Positions 12,693 through 24,617 are shown, counted from the first letter of the stretch. The stretch: 64,000 bases of DNA from Oryza sativa Japonica Group (GCF_034140825.1 NC_089035.1:131501-195500), one strand, 5' to 3'. Notes: generated from the letters alone by a model not told the origin. Translations and numbers: made by a program.

Positions 12693-12700
12693 TATATAAA
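12693..12700 (+). promoter_or_regulatory. TATA box of the NF-YC gene
   Basis: TATATAAA sits in a stretch reading CCTATATAAACCACC, a strong plant TATA context. It lies about 120 bp before a plausible 5' UTR splice donor (AG|GTAATG at 12813). A UTR intron 12813-13025, ending in GTAG, would bring the TATA box within a normal leader length of the start codon at 13056. Confidence 0.6.
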
Positions 12701-13055
12701 CCACCCCACCTTGCATAGTATGTTCATCCTTGTGTCATATTGTGTTCATCTTCATACTACCAACCAATTAGTGCTAATAGGTAGCATTTTCTGCAGTTGC
12801 AGCTCAAGTAAGGTAATGCACCTACTAGCTTATTATTCTTGTGCCTAGTATTAATTAGTTTCTATACTGGTACTTGTGAAAATTTGTGATTTGAGCGATG
12901 CTATTTGATTTGTAATTAAGCTAGCTATCTCTTTTTTCTTGGACCGCAATGTAACATCGTGTTGCTAACTTTTAAACTATAAAAGTAAGATAAAGAAGTA
13001 ACAAAAGTGTGTGCTTGCTATGTAGGTCTATTATTCGGAGCAACAAAGGGAAGGA

Positions 13056-14321
13056 ATGGAGCAAACTTTGGACGTACCTAGATCGTTGAGGCTACCGACA
13101 CCAAAGGCTCAACAACAAATGGATGAATTTTGGAGGGATCGACAAAAAGAGATTGAGACAACAAAGGACTTTAGCGAGCATGCGATCCCTATGGCCCGCT
13201 TGAAGAAGATCGCATCTTCTCAAAAGGGTAACATGATGATGTCCTTTGACATGCCAGCATTCTTATCGAAGATGTGTGAGCTCTTCGTACAAGAACTTGC
13301 TGTGCGTGCATGGGCATCTGCTCAATCCCATAACCGTTGCATCATACTAGACACGGATATTGCTGAAGCCATTGCCTCCACAGAGTCTTATGACTTTCTT
13401 GTTGATATCCTCCATAATCACCGTGAGAAGCACAAATCCACTCCTTGTTCTACACTTACTACAAAGCGTTGTAGGTTAGTCGATCAACCTTCCACATCTC
13501 GCCCGCCCTACCAACATCAGCTGCCACTGTTTGCTCCTACATATACTCCAGCCATCCCTATTACTCCTAGTTTAATGCCACCAATTTCTCACTATATACC
13601 GTTCCAATATCCATCCTTATCACAAGAAGTGTCCACGATGATGGCTTCCGCACCCATAGTGAATAGATCAATGTTGCTCATTCACAACATAGCAAGGGGT
13701 CTAGGCTTACAAGGAAACAATATCAGCACATTCGCCAACAATAATATCCCAGACAATATTATTGGTTGTAGTAGCCCCGCGGTTCTTGCAAGTATGATGA
13801 GTCCTGCTTTACTAGACGTTGCAGGGGCATCACTAAATCCGCCAAACTCTCACTCCATCTGCACGATGAACATGATCAACTCGAGTGATCCCAGTGGATC
13901 TAGCATTGGTGACATTAATGTTGCAAATCAAGCAAGTCTTGCTCCCTCTGAACATTTTAACCCTGCTATCCTTCAAGAGTCCTCATGTCCTTCGTTCTTA
14001 TATAATAACAACAATGACACGATTGTTGTTGTACCGGAGGGTGTAGATATTAGTGGCACCATGGATGTTGCTGGTTTAGTTATCAATGGTCAAGAAGAAG
14101 AACATGAGAGGAAAACAAATGTTGAGCAAAATGAGATATATGAAAGCATTGATATAGGAATAATCAATGCAAGTGTTGCGGATGGTAATAAATGCAGTAT
14201 TAGGTGGGATGAATTAGGAACGGCCGATGATTCATTGCTAGATAAATTTTTGGAGGAGTTTCAAGCAAGAAACGACGGTGTTTTGCACAGCGGGATTGTG
14301 TTGCATGAAGACCATTCCTAG
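13056..14321 (+). CDS. NF-YC-like histone-fold transcription factor subunit, divergent
   Basis: A single coding exon gives 421 residues. Residues 24-118 match the NF-YC core: FW..RQKEIE...DF..HAIPMARLKKI, then MCELFVQELAVRAW, TDIAEAI and YDFLVDI. These correspond to the alpha-N segment and histone fold of HAP5/NF-YC, the partner of NF-YB in the CCAAT-binding NF-Y complex and of CONSTANS-type proteins in plants. Several usually fixed positions differ: KKIAS for KKIMK, FDMP for AEAP, and MCELF for ACELF. The tail (130-421) is Ser/Asn/Pro-rich with an acidic end and could be a regulatory or activation region. The coding region has no intron, but a leader intron is likely at 12813-13025. Rice has a group of such divergent NF-YC paralogs; I do not assign a number. 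Confidence 0.85.
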   Translation: MEQTLDVPRSLRLPTPKAQQQMDEFWRDRQKEIETTKDFSEHAIPMARLKKIASSQKGNMMMSFDMPAFLSKMCELFVQELAVRAWASAQSHNRCIILDTDIAEAIASTESYDFLVDILHNHREKHKSTPCSTLTTKRCRLVDQPSTSRPPYQHQLPLFAPTYTPAIPITPSLMPPISHYIPFQYPSLSQEVSTMMASAPIVNRSMLLIHNIARGLGLQGNNISTFANNNIPDNIIGCSSPAVLASMMSPALLDVAGASLNPPNSHSICTMNMINSSDPSGSSIGDINVANQASLAPSEHFNPAILQESSCPSFLYNNNNDTIVVVPEGVDISGTMDVAGLVINGQEEEHERKTNVEQNEIYESIDIGIINASVADGNKCSIRWDELGTADDSLLDKFLEEFQARNDGVLHSGIVLHEDHS

Positions 14322-14989
14322 GTGACGTGATTTTAGCAAACCCAAGTAGTAGCAATGCCAATATAAGTAATTGAGTTGGCAAGTTTTGTTTATGTCTTTT
14401 GTAAGAATGAGGTTGTAACTCTTTTTCTTGTTGAATATAATGTTGTTTGTTTGGAGAGAAGAAAGTTAGTCGGAGTAAAAAAAAAAAGAAGAAGCATATG
14501 ACTATGTAGGGTGATCGGTACTTGCGCATGTGTGGTCCAATCACGAGTTCATTATCTGTAATTGGGACGAAGTAAACGCAGTGGTGATGAGAATGGCACA
14601 CGCGTACGTGGCGTGGGAGGGGAGCAGGGAGGCCAGCCCACCAACCACATCCTCCTCCTGTGTGTGAGTCGTCTGGATGGATGTTACCAAAATAACCAAG
14701 CAAGATAGGAAGGGAAGAGGAAGTTTCCAGAAGAAGGGAAGGGCAAGAAAGGAAATACTACTACTACACCTGTAGTGGGTGTGGGTGGGTGGCAGGCAGA
14801 GGAGGAGCCAAGAAGCAACGGTCACATTTCCTTTGCTTACCGTGTTGTGTTGGTCTCATCGTCTGTCTCGCTCGGCGCTCGTCTTTCTCCCCTCCATTCC
14901 ATTTTTCCTTCTCCTCTTCAACCAAACGAAACCCTAGCCGCCTCCTATAGCTAAGCTAAGCTCCCTCCCCTCCTCCCTCTCATCCATCA

Positions 14990-16814
14990 ATGGGCAAGCT
15001 CCTCTGCGACTCCTCCTCCGCCGCCGTCGCCGTCGCCGAGGCACCTTCCCCTGCCCCTGCGCCCCCGCTCCTCACCTGGCCCACCCCCGACCCCGACCCC
15101 CCGACCAGCTGGACCGCCGTCGCCGCGCTCGAGGACCAGCAGCGCCGCCGCCTCCACCGGATCTGGGAGCGCGGCGTCGCCTGGAAGCCCCCCGCCACGC
15201 TCCCGCTCCCGCCCCTCGTCTTCCGCCTTGACCACGCCGGGGAGGTCGACGCCGACGGCAACTGCCTCTTCACCGCCGCCCGCAAGGCCGCCTCCGCCAA
15301 GCCCGACGCGCGCGACCTCAGGCACCGCATCGTCCGCCGCTTCTCCCACCTCTACGCCGCCGCCCAAGCCCCCGACAGAGACGCCATCGATGCGGCCGTG
15401 CGCCACCTCTACGCGCCGGATCTCAAGGCCGGCTGGGGCGTCCACGTCGTGCAGGAGCTCAAGTTGCTCGCGCCCAAGACCCTGCGCCACCACCTCGACG
15501 CTGCCATCAACGACCTCGTCGACCTCGGCATCCAAAGGTTGGTTCTTATCATCAATCCACACCCTCCCGGATCGATCCCCTCTCTCTTTTCTTTTCTTGC
15601 ACCCTCTCCAATCGCGCGGAATTTCTTTCATGCCACCTCTTGCTCCTGTTTTTTTCCCCATTGATTAATAAATCTCCTCCTTTTGCACATATCCCTACTA
15701 CTATTAGCTTTACAATTACGACTTCAATTACTACTGCGCCTAGGTCCTGCCTAAATGAAATGGTCAAAGACAACGAATTTCTTTCTCTTAAAAAAAAAGT
15801 GTCACCTACGCGTATGCACATGTAGTGGGAATCAACTTGGATATCCAAAACTTCCATGCATGTATTAGATGCTGCCTGACCTATTAGTTTTAGTATCGTC
15901 ATGTTGACCACCCTGTACAGTTGTACATCTTCATCACACAAGAATCCCAAGTTGCTATGCATGTTAAACAACAATTTATGCTTCCTGCTGCAACTGTACA
16001 GTTGTAACAACCCATGGATTGGAGCCTGCTCACCAAATCAACCTGTTTCCTACTATCCACCTCTGTATACTAGTCTTGACGTTCACTGCCTTGCAGGGAA
16101 ATGGCAGCTGAAACCATATACAGGGAGAGATGCATAGCTGTAAACAATGGAGATAGTTGGGCCAAGTACATGTCTGTCTCTGGTTCCGCAGAGGACGAGC
16201 ACAACATAATCACTCTGCAGTACACAGAGGAAGGCTTACTGACCATCGATGAGAACCGGGATGGCCATGCTGCAGCTTTTGGTGATGATATTGCTATCGA
16301 GTGCCTGGCAACCGAGTTCAAGAGAGAAGTTTATGTGGTAAAGCCCGTGTGAATGTTCTGCATGATAGTTTGCTAGTCACCATAGATCTGGCACTTTTAT
16401 CTTGCATCTCTGTTTCATAGTTTTCTCAGCACTTTTATCTGCAATCTAACAGGCCCTTTTGTTTGTAGGTGCAAGCACATGGAGCGGATGCAATGGTTGA
16501 TGAGGACAACTGTGTGTTCTTCCTACCACACCGCCCTAGAGGAGAAATTTGCGAGCCGCCGATTTTTCTTTTCATGAAGGGAACAGGTAACTTTGGGAAT
16601 CATTTGCCCAGCAACCTAGTACGAACTGAAAATTGGTGTCTCAACAAAATTTAGTTGCTGTCTATGCTGTCAGTTGCAATGTGTCTGGACTTAAGGTAGA
16701 TGTCCAATTCTTTTTCTTGCAGCATGGTGTGGTGCTGGTGCCGACCATTATGAGCCTTTGATAGCCACTGTCCTCCAGAATGTTACTCCAGACAAGGCAG
16801 CTGTTGTACTTTGA
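14990..16814 (+). CDS. OTU-domain cysteine protease (deubiquitinase-like)
   Basis: Four exons (14990-15537, 16097-16337, 16469-16586, 16723-16814) close in frame to 332 residues. After a Pro/Ala-rich N-terminus, residues 87-94 read DADGNCLF, the OTU catalytic Asp-Gly-Asn-Cys box with Cys92 as nucleophile. Near the C-terminus ADHYEPL carries the expected catalytic His311. Between them, AFGDDIAIECLATEFKREVYVV resembles the usual 'WGG..EI.ALA......I.V' core strand. OTU enzymes cleave ubiquitin or ubiquitin-like conjugates; substrate and location cannot be read from sequence. The first exon is very GC-rich and the rest is not, a common grass-gene gradient. AAACCCTA (telo-box-like) lies in the leader near 14929-14936. 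The start is the first Met after that leader. Confidence 0.88.
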
Positions 16815-18300
16815 GGATGACTTCCTTCTTTTTCGCTCCCCCAGTTCTAGTCACTGATGGAGTCGAGCCAATTTTGTAATCTGAGCTAGATTGCTTTATT
16901 GAGGAGCAACGTCTATGCCCAAGAGGATCTAACTGTGCGCCGCAGGGTCTTGCCTGCTTCTGAAGTTGTGTACTATGATTCGTTTTGTATGCTGATTTGA
17001 TTAGTGTGTGTTTTGATAGGTTCTGACTGTTGAGGAGGAGATTCAGAGTGTGGTAGAATATCGGATCTAGTTTATGCTGTGAATTGTTGTGCGGCATTGT
17101 AAACCGGCATTTTGGTATTGCCTCATGCCTATTGTGAGGTTTTTTTTTTTTTTGGTTGCTTGCGTTCTAGGGACATGATTGGACATTTGAGAATGAGGAT
17201 CATTCTTTTCAGTTTTGGGCTACCCGTTGTTCCAGTCCTTGCTGTTGCCACAATCTGACTGGAGCGGGGATGAATTGATTTGCAAAAGAGATGTAATACT
17301 TGTTTTCTCATGCAAATTGTACCAACATTGCAGAGGGATATGGCTGCTGTAAAAGTCTCTTCTTTCCTTTGCAAAAATAGGATCATCCTTCGTTGTATTT
17401 ATAGCTTTGAACTCATTTCATGCATGAGGAAACCATGAAAGAACGCTACTTAAGCTCGTGAATCTGTCCCAAAGATCACTGTGATTTCCGAGGGATGACC
17501 GGATTGACATTTTTCACTTACCATCAATTTAACGATGACTGATTGATCTAATCTTACTCAGTAATTGCTCACTCCATTTGTTCTGTAAATGGCTTGGTGT
17601 TGGGTAAATTATCTACCCATCCCACCATCATGGAGATGAATGAATCAGTAGTCATGTTGAGTGGAGATGACTGATGAGTAATCAGTCATGTTAAGTCGAT
17701 TACTTATCGTCATCATGAATTACTGGCATCTTGTAACGGATCCCCTCGTCAAAATAAAAGAGAATTAAAACGGGGATGGAGAAACAAGAGATGTTGGGTG
17801 AAGGAAATAAGAGCTTGAATGGTCAGAAATCTCATGTGGAATTAGTGTATCATCGCAGCGGTCAGCTGGCTCACAACAGTTAATATTAACGTTTCATCAC
17901 TCCATTCAAGCATCCAAAGCAGCACTCGGAATAATCAGAGGGAAAGAAAACAGGGGGGAAACAAGAATGATCAGAAATCTCGTGTGGAATTCGATGGTTA
18001 TGCACATGGCATCACGGATGCTGCTGCAACCTAACGAGCTCATCATATCATTTTTCATGCATTGAAACAGCCATTCATCCTCCAATCCAATCCAACGCCA
18101 TAACCATAAAACAGTATGATAAGCGAGAAACAACAACAATAAAAAGGAACAAAATTCAGAAGAAAAGACGGCAGAAGAACATTGGGCGATGGGTGAAATC
18201 AAGACAAAACCCATCCAATCTAGTGATCCACTGTCTGTTGTGAGAAAACATGGGAGGGGCTAAGAATGGCGGCGGCGGCGGAGGAAGATGAACCCTAGAA
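16815..18300. other. Intergenic; possible minus-strand transcript start near 18300
   Basis: The first few hundred bases look like the 3' UTR of the OTU gene. On the minus strand a TATA-like CTTATAAAAC (about 18334-18343) is followed by CTAGGGTTCATC and a GCC-repeat leader, the look of a plant 5' UTR. A 102-codon open frame then runs from 18214 to 17906. The predicted peptide is hydrophobic and unlike any family I know. It could be a divergent non-coding transcript sharing a promoter region with SKL1. Confidence 0.25.
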
Positions 18301-18550
18301 TTGGAGGGAGCAAGGAGGGAGGGAGTGAGTGAGTTTTATAAGGGGAAGGAAGAGGAGTCTGGCACGTGGGGCCCGCATCCCATCGCACACCGTCCATTTA
18401 CACAGCAGGGGCGGAGATATTATTTTAGGTGGGACCCACAATTATTTTATTTTTAAATTGATTTTTTTTTGTGTGTGTTGGCCTTCGCCCTGGCCTGGCC
18501 TGGCCGGCAGCGGTGCGGTCGTGCGGATAACGAACGAACGAAGAGAAAGC

Positions 18551-20481
18551 ATGGCAATGGCAATGGCGGCGATGAGAGGGGCGGCGGCGAGCTTGGGTCC
18601 GGGCGCTGTGTCTTGGAACTCGAAGCGCTTCTTCCTCTCCTCCTCCTCCACCACCAGCCGCCCCCATCGTCGTCGTCTACGCGCCTTCCCGAGTATCTAT
18701 CTGCCCGACCCTTCCACCTCCACCCCTTCTCTGCGCCTCTTCCGTTGCTTTCTATCTACTGTATATTAGTAATTGAACTAACTCAGTTCGTTGTTGGGTT
18801 GGGATTGCAGGCTCGGAGCAAACTCTGGAGGAGCTTAACCCTTCCGTTGAGCTGCTCGTTCGTACCCTCTCTCCCTTCCTGCCTTCCTCTTCCTCTCTGC
18901 TGCGAACTAATAACGCGTTGCTATCCATTTCAGAGGAAAACTGCGGAGGCCGTTGGCGATTTCAGGAAAACACCCATCTACATCGTCGGTCCGTATCCTA
19001 TTCCCATTCCTCTCTCTCTCTCTCTCTTTCTAATCAATCTGCCTCATTCTGCATTCATTATTATTAGTTAACGATGCATGGCAGGAACCGACTGTACTGC
19101 CAAGCGCAACATTGCAAAGCTCCTTGCCAATTCCATCATATACCGCTACCTCTGCAGTGAAGAGCTGCTGGAGGATGTTCTTGGAGGCAAAGATGCCCTC
19201 AATGCTTTCCGGGAATCCGACCTCAACGGCTACCTCGAAGTCGAGGTACCCTTATTTCTTCGTGTCCAACTTACTTTATCTTCCAAGTTCCAACCAATCT
19301 AGACATAGATACATCCCTTGATTTAACACTTGTCTTCTCTTGTAAATGATGGCAGACTGAAGGCCTGAAACAGCTCACCTCCATGGGCAGCCTCGTGCTT
19401 TGCTGTGGGGATGGTGCTGTCATGAACTCAACCAATCTGTATGCTGCCTTCACCCACCATTCTCTCATATCTCACATCCGCCTTCTCATCAACTCTTCTT
19501 ATGCTAATTCTCTTAGAGGGCTACTGAGGCATGGAGTCTCCATTTGGATTGATATTCCTCTGGAATTGGTGGTGAATGATATGTTGAAGACACAAGCTAC
19601 TTCAGACCCTGATTCCTTTTCTGAGGTTCATCTGTCCTCCTCTTGCACAATCCTCTTTAAGACTGCAACCTTCATAGTTTCTCGGTTTTTACACATAATA
19701 CATATAACTCTGGCTACACTATGTCCAGCAACCCTTTATTTGTTAAACAACAATCGACTCCAGCATTTGTTAACAACAGCCTGTGAATATGTATTCAAGT
19801 ATACTCCCTTAATAATCTTTTCCTATGTAAAACACACTGCCTCCCAAAATCCACATCCTGTTGCTTGATGCGTTGCGAGTCTAGGTTGACTCCATGGCTG
19901 GCTATATTTCTGACTTTGTCGTTGCATTAAAATGACTTTATTAAGAGCCAACTTTGTTGTCACTTGACTGCTTAATATCTGCCGGTCACATCTGAAATGT
20001 CATGTTTGCAGGCAATGAGCAGAGTCCGACAGCGACACGATGAACTAAAAGAGCGCTATGGAGTTTCTGATATAACTGTTTCAGTACAAAGTAAACAGAG
20101 AGATGCATAAACATCATTTTCTTCCATAAAGTTGGAAAAGAAAAGGAAAAGAAAGCAAATGTTGAATTATATATATGGTTGTTGTTATTATTGACTTGGT
20201 GTTGAATACCTTTCAGATGTGGCATCTCAACTGGGCTACAGTAGCATCGACTCAGTGACCCTAGAGGACATGGTCCTTGAGGTAAATCAGTTAGATAGAT
20301 AAAAGTAGTAAAAAAGATGTTGTAGAGCTGGGGAAGAAAGAAAGAAAGAAATGGGTTTTGCGAAAGAAAGAAATGTTGACAGCATTATTTTTGTGTGTAT
20401 TTTGAACAACAGATTGTGAGGCAAATAGAGAGGCTGATCCGAGCGAAGTCGATGATGGAAGCTGCTGGGAAGCCCTTCTAA
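18551..20481 (+). CDS. SKL1: Probable inactive shikimate kinase like 1, chloroplastic
   Basis: Nine exons (18551-18692, 18811-18857, 18934-18988, 19085-19245, 19356-19438, 19517-19625, 20012-20090, 20217-20281, 20413-20481) give 269 residues. The N-terminus is a Ser/Arg-rich plastid transit peptide. The shikimate-kinase fold follows, but the P-loop at residues 82-89 is G-T-D-C-T-A-K-R instead of GxxGxGK[S/T]: two glycines and the Mg-binding Ser/Thr are lost. That is the hallmark of SKL1, a kinase-derived protein needed for chloroplast biogenesis in Arabidopsis and not an active shikimate kinase. Further family-like parts are LTSMGSLVLCCGDGAV and HGVSIWIDIPLE. The exon 2/3 junction (donor GTTCGT) is the least certain. 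Neighbours on both sides are unrelated housekeeping genes on the same strand. Confidence 0.87.
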
Positions 20482-21052
20482 AAGAAGGAAGGATCCATTG
20501 ATGTATAGACTGTTGGTCATGTATGTACCTCCTGATCCCTGAGGAATTGCCTTAGATGTTCCAGGACCAGGAAGCAAAAAGTGCCGCCACAGCTACTGAT
20601 TGATTAATTTTGTACCGAATGATCAATCATTCGATTGATATTTTTACATTCCCTTGTGACTTGTGAGGGAGACATATGTAGCAGAATGAAAAAGAAGTCG
20701 AATTTATTTTCAAAAAAAGAAGCTGTGAGTGTGGCTAGAATCTACACTTGTTCATATCTATGCTTGTTCGTCAGTTGTGTTTGTGTCAAATGAGCAAGTT
20801 TGTAACTGTGGACAGGATGACAAGTGGGAACTCGATGGACAATGCATTTGCTTTGGTGCGGAGGCCCATCAAATGCAGCCCAGCCCAGGGAGGTCCCTAT
20901 CGAGTAGTAAGTGAGTAGAAGAAAAGTCTGATCTCCACCCACGGGCGGAGTTGACATACTAGTAGTAGTAGTACTAGTACACGAGGAGAAGAAGCAAGAG
21001 GAAGGGCATCCAGAATCAGATCCACAAGGCAGCAGCTGCAGCAGCATCGACC

Positions 21053-23177
21053 ATGGCGATGGCGCGATCCATCCTCCTCCTCCTCCTCCTCGCCGCCGCC
21101 GCCTCCGCCTCCGCCGACGCGCCCTTCCTCGTCGCGCACAAGAAGGTTTCGCTCTCCCGCCCCAAGCCTGGCGTCGAGCGCCTCGCCGTCTCCCTCGACC
21201 TCTACAACCAGGGATCCGCGTAACTACTCTCCTCTCCTCCTCCTCCTCCTCCTCCGATCTCTCCTCTCCTCTCCTCGTTGTTGCAAGGGAACTTCACTTG
21301 TCTTTTTCTTCTCGGATCTGCATCTGAGGATCCGTCCTCTATTTCTATAGATAGATCCAGACCCCTTCCATGTCGTAATTGCCAACTAATCAACCATTAC
21401 TCTGCTACTGCTTTCTTTTCTACGCTTAAAACAAACAAGCAATTAACTAGAAAGCCAAAAGATTCACTGCATATGCTAGTATCTTTAAATTGCATGGGCT
21501 TGTGCTCCATCTCATCATCTACTGTTATGTCTTTCTTGCCAGATTATGTTATGCTAATAGGATTCTACTTGTAATAAACCACACATGGTTTAGCCTATTT
21601 ACAATGGTTTCACTCTCTGTTATATTCGCCTTATTTTGCTGAAATTACATACTAGGTGACTTGCCAGCTTATTCACCCTATGCCTTTTTTGTTCCCTCCA
21701 TATGTTCTTACAATGCCTGCTATCAACATTTCTCTCTCTCAAGTCCAAACTTTTCCATGCTGCCCAAAGCACCAGCTTTGCCCAAAACTAACAACTTAAC
21801 TTTCTTCCCCGAGAAGTAATAACAATTTCAAGCTAAAGTTGGTAGTTCGGACACAACAACATAACTGACTCTTTTTATGTACAGAAATATGGATTATTGC
21901 TAAATTTTAGCTTGGAATTATTTACTGGATCTTGGTGGAAATTCTGTTAAAGATTAGCTTAGCAGCCCATGGAGAATGAGAATGTTTTAAATATTATTTT
22001 TGCCAGTGTTTACCTGGACACCAACACAGGCCTCAAACTCTGCCTTGGATTCGCGTGTCTGATTCGGCAGAAAAGAATTGTACATGCAACGGGTGCCCGA
22101 ATCCTACTCAGACTCAGGATGTCAGACTCGACAAAAAAACATCTGCCATTCTGATATGATGTCAAAGGGTGTTCTGGTTTATCTATTCTTTTCCCTGAAA
22201 GTGCATTACCTATAGACTACAGTTGCATTAAATTGCCAAAATCTGCCATTGTTTTTCTTTTCCTATTTTGGATTAGTTTACTTTCTCTATGTGATATGAT
22301 GGCAAGCAACTATGTATATCACATAGTAATAAACTGACCGTAAAATTTATTGCAGAACTGCCTATGATGTGAGCATTAATGATGATACTTGGCCAAAGGA
22401 GGCATTTGAGCTTGTCTCTGGAGAGATGTCAAAGACATTGGAAAGGCTTGACCCGTGAGTGCATTTCATGCAGCATCTCTCTGCTATGTGATTCATTATA
22501 AGGTGTTACAGGAAATGACTTTATCTTTGTTGCTTCTAGTGGTGTCACTGCTTCGCATGCATTTGTCTTGGAGACCAAAGTACAGGGCAGGTTTCAAGGT
22601 TCACCTGCGGTTATTACCTATCGTGTTCCCACAAAGGCTGCGCTTCAGGTTTAATCTGTTACACTTACACACTTTTTTAAAACTTCAGCTCTTTTTTTTT
22701 TAAAGAAAAATGCTGTTCTGCTATGCTTGCAATTGCTCAATTTTTTTTTTGTATGGTGAAGGAGGCCTATTCAACCCCCATCCTTGCACTTGATGTTCTT
22801 GCTGAGAGGCCTCCAGAAAAGAAGTTTGAATGGGTAAGTAATTGTGCCATTGCATGTACATTCTAGTCTGTTTCGCTCTATGATCCTAATGTGCTGATGC
22901 TGTTTATGTTTCTGGCATGCGCCGTGTATGAATTCTTGATGTTCTCTCCTTGTTGGTTCAGGCTAAGGTAAATTTACTCTTTGTTTTATTCTACAAGGAG
23001 CAACTTTTCTAGTGCATCTATGGTAGAAGAAATTACTGAGAAATTATCCATTTGCAGAGGCTTGTGGCGAAGTACGGGTCGCTGGTGTCCGTTGTTGGCT
23101 TGGTTGGAGTGTTTATCTACCTGGTTGCAAGCCCGTCAAAATCCAGCGGTGCAAAAGCAAGCAAGAAGAGGCGTTGA
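21053..23177 (+). CDS. Translocon-associated protein beta subunit (TRAP-beta/SSR2)
   Basis: Exons 21053-21219, 22356-22454, 22540-22648, 22762-22833, 22962-22967 and 23058-23177 join in frame to 190 residues. Residues 1-21 form a signal peptide (a Leu run, then Ala-rich). A lumenal beta-sandwich-type domain follows (VAHKKVSLSRPKPGVERLAVSLDLYNQGSATAYDVSI, later VITYRVPTKAALQEAYSTPI). One membrane segment (about LVSVVGLVGVFIYLVA) precedes a Lys/Arg-rich cytosolic tail ending KASKKRR, a likely ER-retrieval-type tail. TRAP sits next to the Sec61 channel in the ER membrane and helps translocation of some secretory proteins. The fifth exon is only 6 bases (Ala-Lys), giving EW-AK-RLVAKYG, which matches the family. 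Skipping it would also keep the frame. The first intron is long (1.1 kb). Confidence 0.88.
22962..22967 (+). other. 6-base micro-exon of TRAP-beta
   Basis: The six bases GCTAAG lie between a good acceptor (TTGGTTCAG, ending 22961) and a good donor (GTAAAT, from 22968). They encode Ala-Lys and restore the EWAKRLxAKYG sequence I expect for plant TRAP-beta. The call rests on splice-site context and family memory. Confidence 0.7.
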
Positions 23178-23366
23178 TATACTTGCCTACCATATATAAG
23201 GCAGTGTTTGTTCTTTTTTATTAAAAAGAGGAAGAGATGGTGGCAGGTTTTTTAGATTGATAGCGCGAGAGCTTTAAGGCTGCCGCATCCTTGAACTGTA
23301 TGAATTTTCTCTGTTTGTGTTTTTGGAAGTTGAAAACCTAACCCAGAGAATTGGAGAGTAGATTTT

Positions 23367-23499
23367 GTAACAGATGAAATCTCAATGCATCATTTTGAAG
23401 TTGCCTGATACAGATACCTATTCATTGCATTTGGTAACAGATGAAATCTCAATGCATCATTTTGAAGTTGCCTGATACAGATACCTATTCATTGCATTG
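23367..23499 (+). repeat. 67-bp tandem duplication in the TRAP-beta 3' region
   Basis: Two nearly identical 67-bp copies stand head to tail (23367-23433 and 23434-23499), each starting GTAACAGATGAAATCTC. They lie 190-320 bp after the stop codon, in or just beyond the 3' UTR. The copies are almost free of differences, so the duplication is recent. Confidence 0.9.
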
Positions 23500-24360
23500 T
23501 ATGTTGTTGAGAATGGCGGGTGAGGCTTCACATTTATGTTGTATGTGCCAATGGGATTGATGTTGGTAGATCTCGCTTAGTAAATCGAGAAGCTAAGCTT
23601 ATGGATGCGTGGTGAACTTGTTTCTGACATGTGAGACGAAATATGATGCGTTCGATACAACAATCTATTATGTTTTCAAGTGGCGAAAATTGGAGAAGAA
23701 ATATTTGAGCTATTAGATCATCTATAAATTACAATGTTTTATATTGACAACATAGTTTGTGTTCAACATAGCGAAACCGTTGGTAAACCGGTAAAAACTG
23801 GTAAGATTTGGAAAGTTTGATTATTTTTTTTTTAAAAAAAGTTGGGTAATTGTGGGGTTTGTTTTTTCTCCGAGCGGCCCCGTTGAGACTTGAGACTGTG
23901 AGCTATATATGTTTATTTATTTTAATTGTACTTTTGATATTTATTTTTGATACAATTGTATACTATATGGAAGCAGAATGTAAGAGTATAGATGTTATGA
24001 AAATCTATGCTCGCACAAAATTATGTGATTGGGGTGCGACATAGGGAATCAATATATACTTCATTTACATAGGGAAGTATTCCATACGTAATAAATGAAA
24101 AAAGAAAGCGCGGGAAATTCTAAATGTAACACTTGAAAGACGCTCAATAGGTATTTAGTGAGGCATTTTCATAACAAGAGGTAAGCAAATAAATATAGTA
24201 TAGTAGTAAGATATATGAGAAATACTTTGAAGTAAGTTATCGTGTCATGGAAGAAAAAGAGAAATACCGAAAGTCGTCAGATATTAAAAATGAAATACTC
24301 CAATGGGTTAACTTAGGGTCGGGAAGGGGAGAGGCGGTGGCGGGCGGCTGAGGCTTTTTG
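23500..24360. other. Intergenic region between TRAP-beta and CSB
   Basis: AT-rich sequence with homopolymer runs near 23824-23841. No gene, RNA gene or complete element is recognisable. The last 100 bases become GC-rich as the CSB leader begins. Confidence 0.4.
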
Positions 24361-24617
24361 TTCCTCCTCCTGTGAGAAGAGAGGAAGAGGCGGATCGGAT
24401 TGGGATTGGGGATCCATCCATCGATCGATTTTGCCTTGCCAGTTTTCATCCGGCTCCGATTCCGCCTCTCATCCTCCTTCCTTCCCTTGATTCCTCTCCT
24501 CTCCTCTCCCCTCTGAGTCGGGTCGGGGTCGGGGGGAGTAGGGTTTCTCTTTCGACTTGGCGGCGGGGCGTGGGCGAATCGGCGCACACCACAGCATCTA
24601 TGCCCTAAGACTCAGAG

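Noticed and set aside
14987-15661. 224-codon minus-strand frame opposite the OTU first exon
   Set aside because: Exact antisense of the OTU exon with Gly/Val/Glu repeats, caused by GC-rich codon usage.
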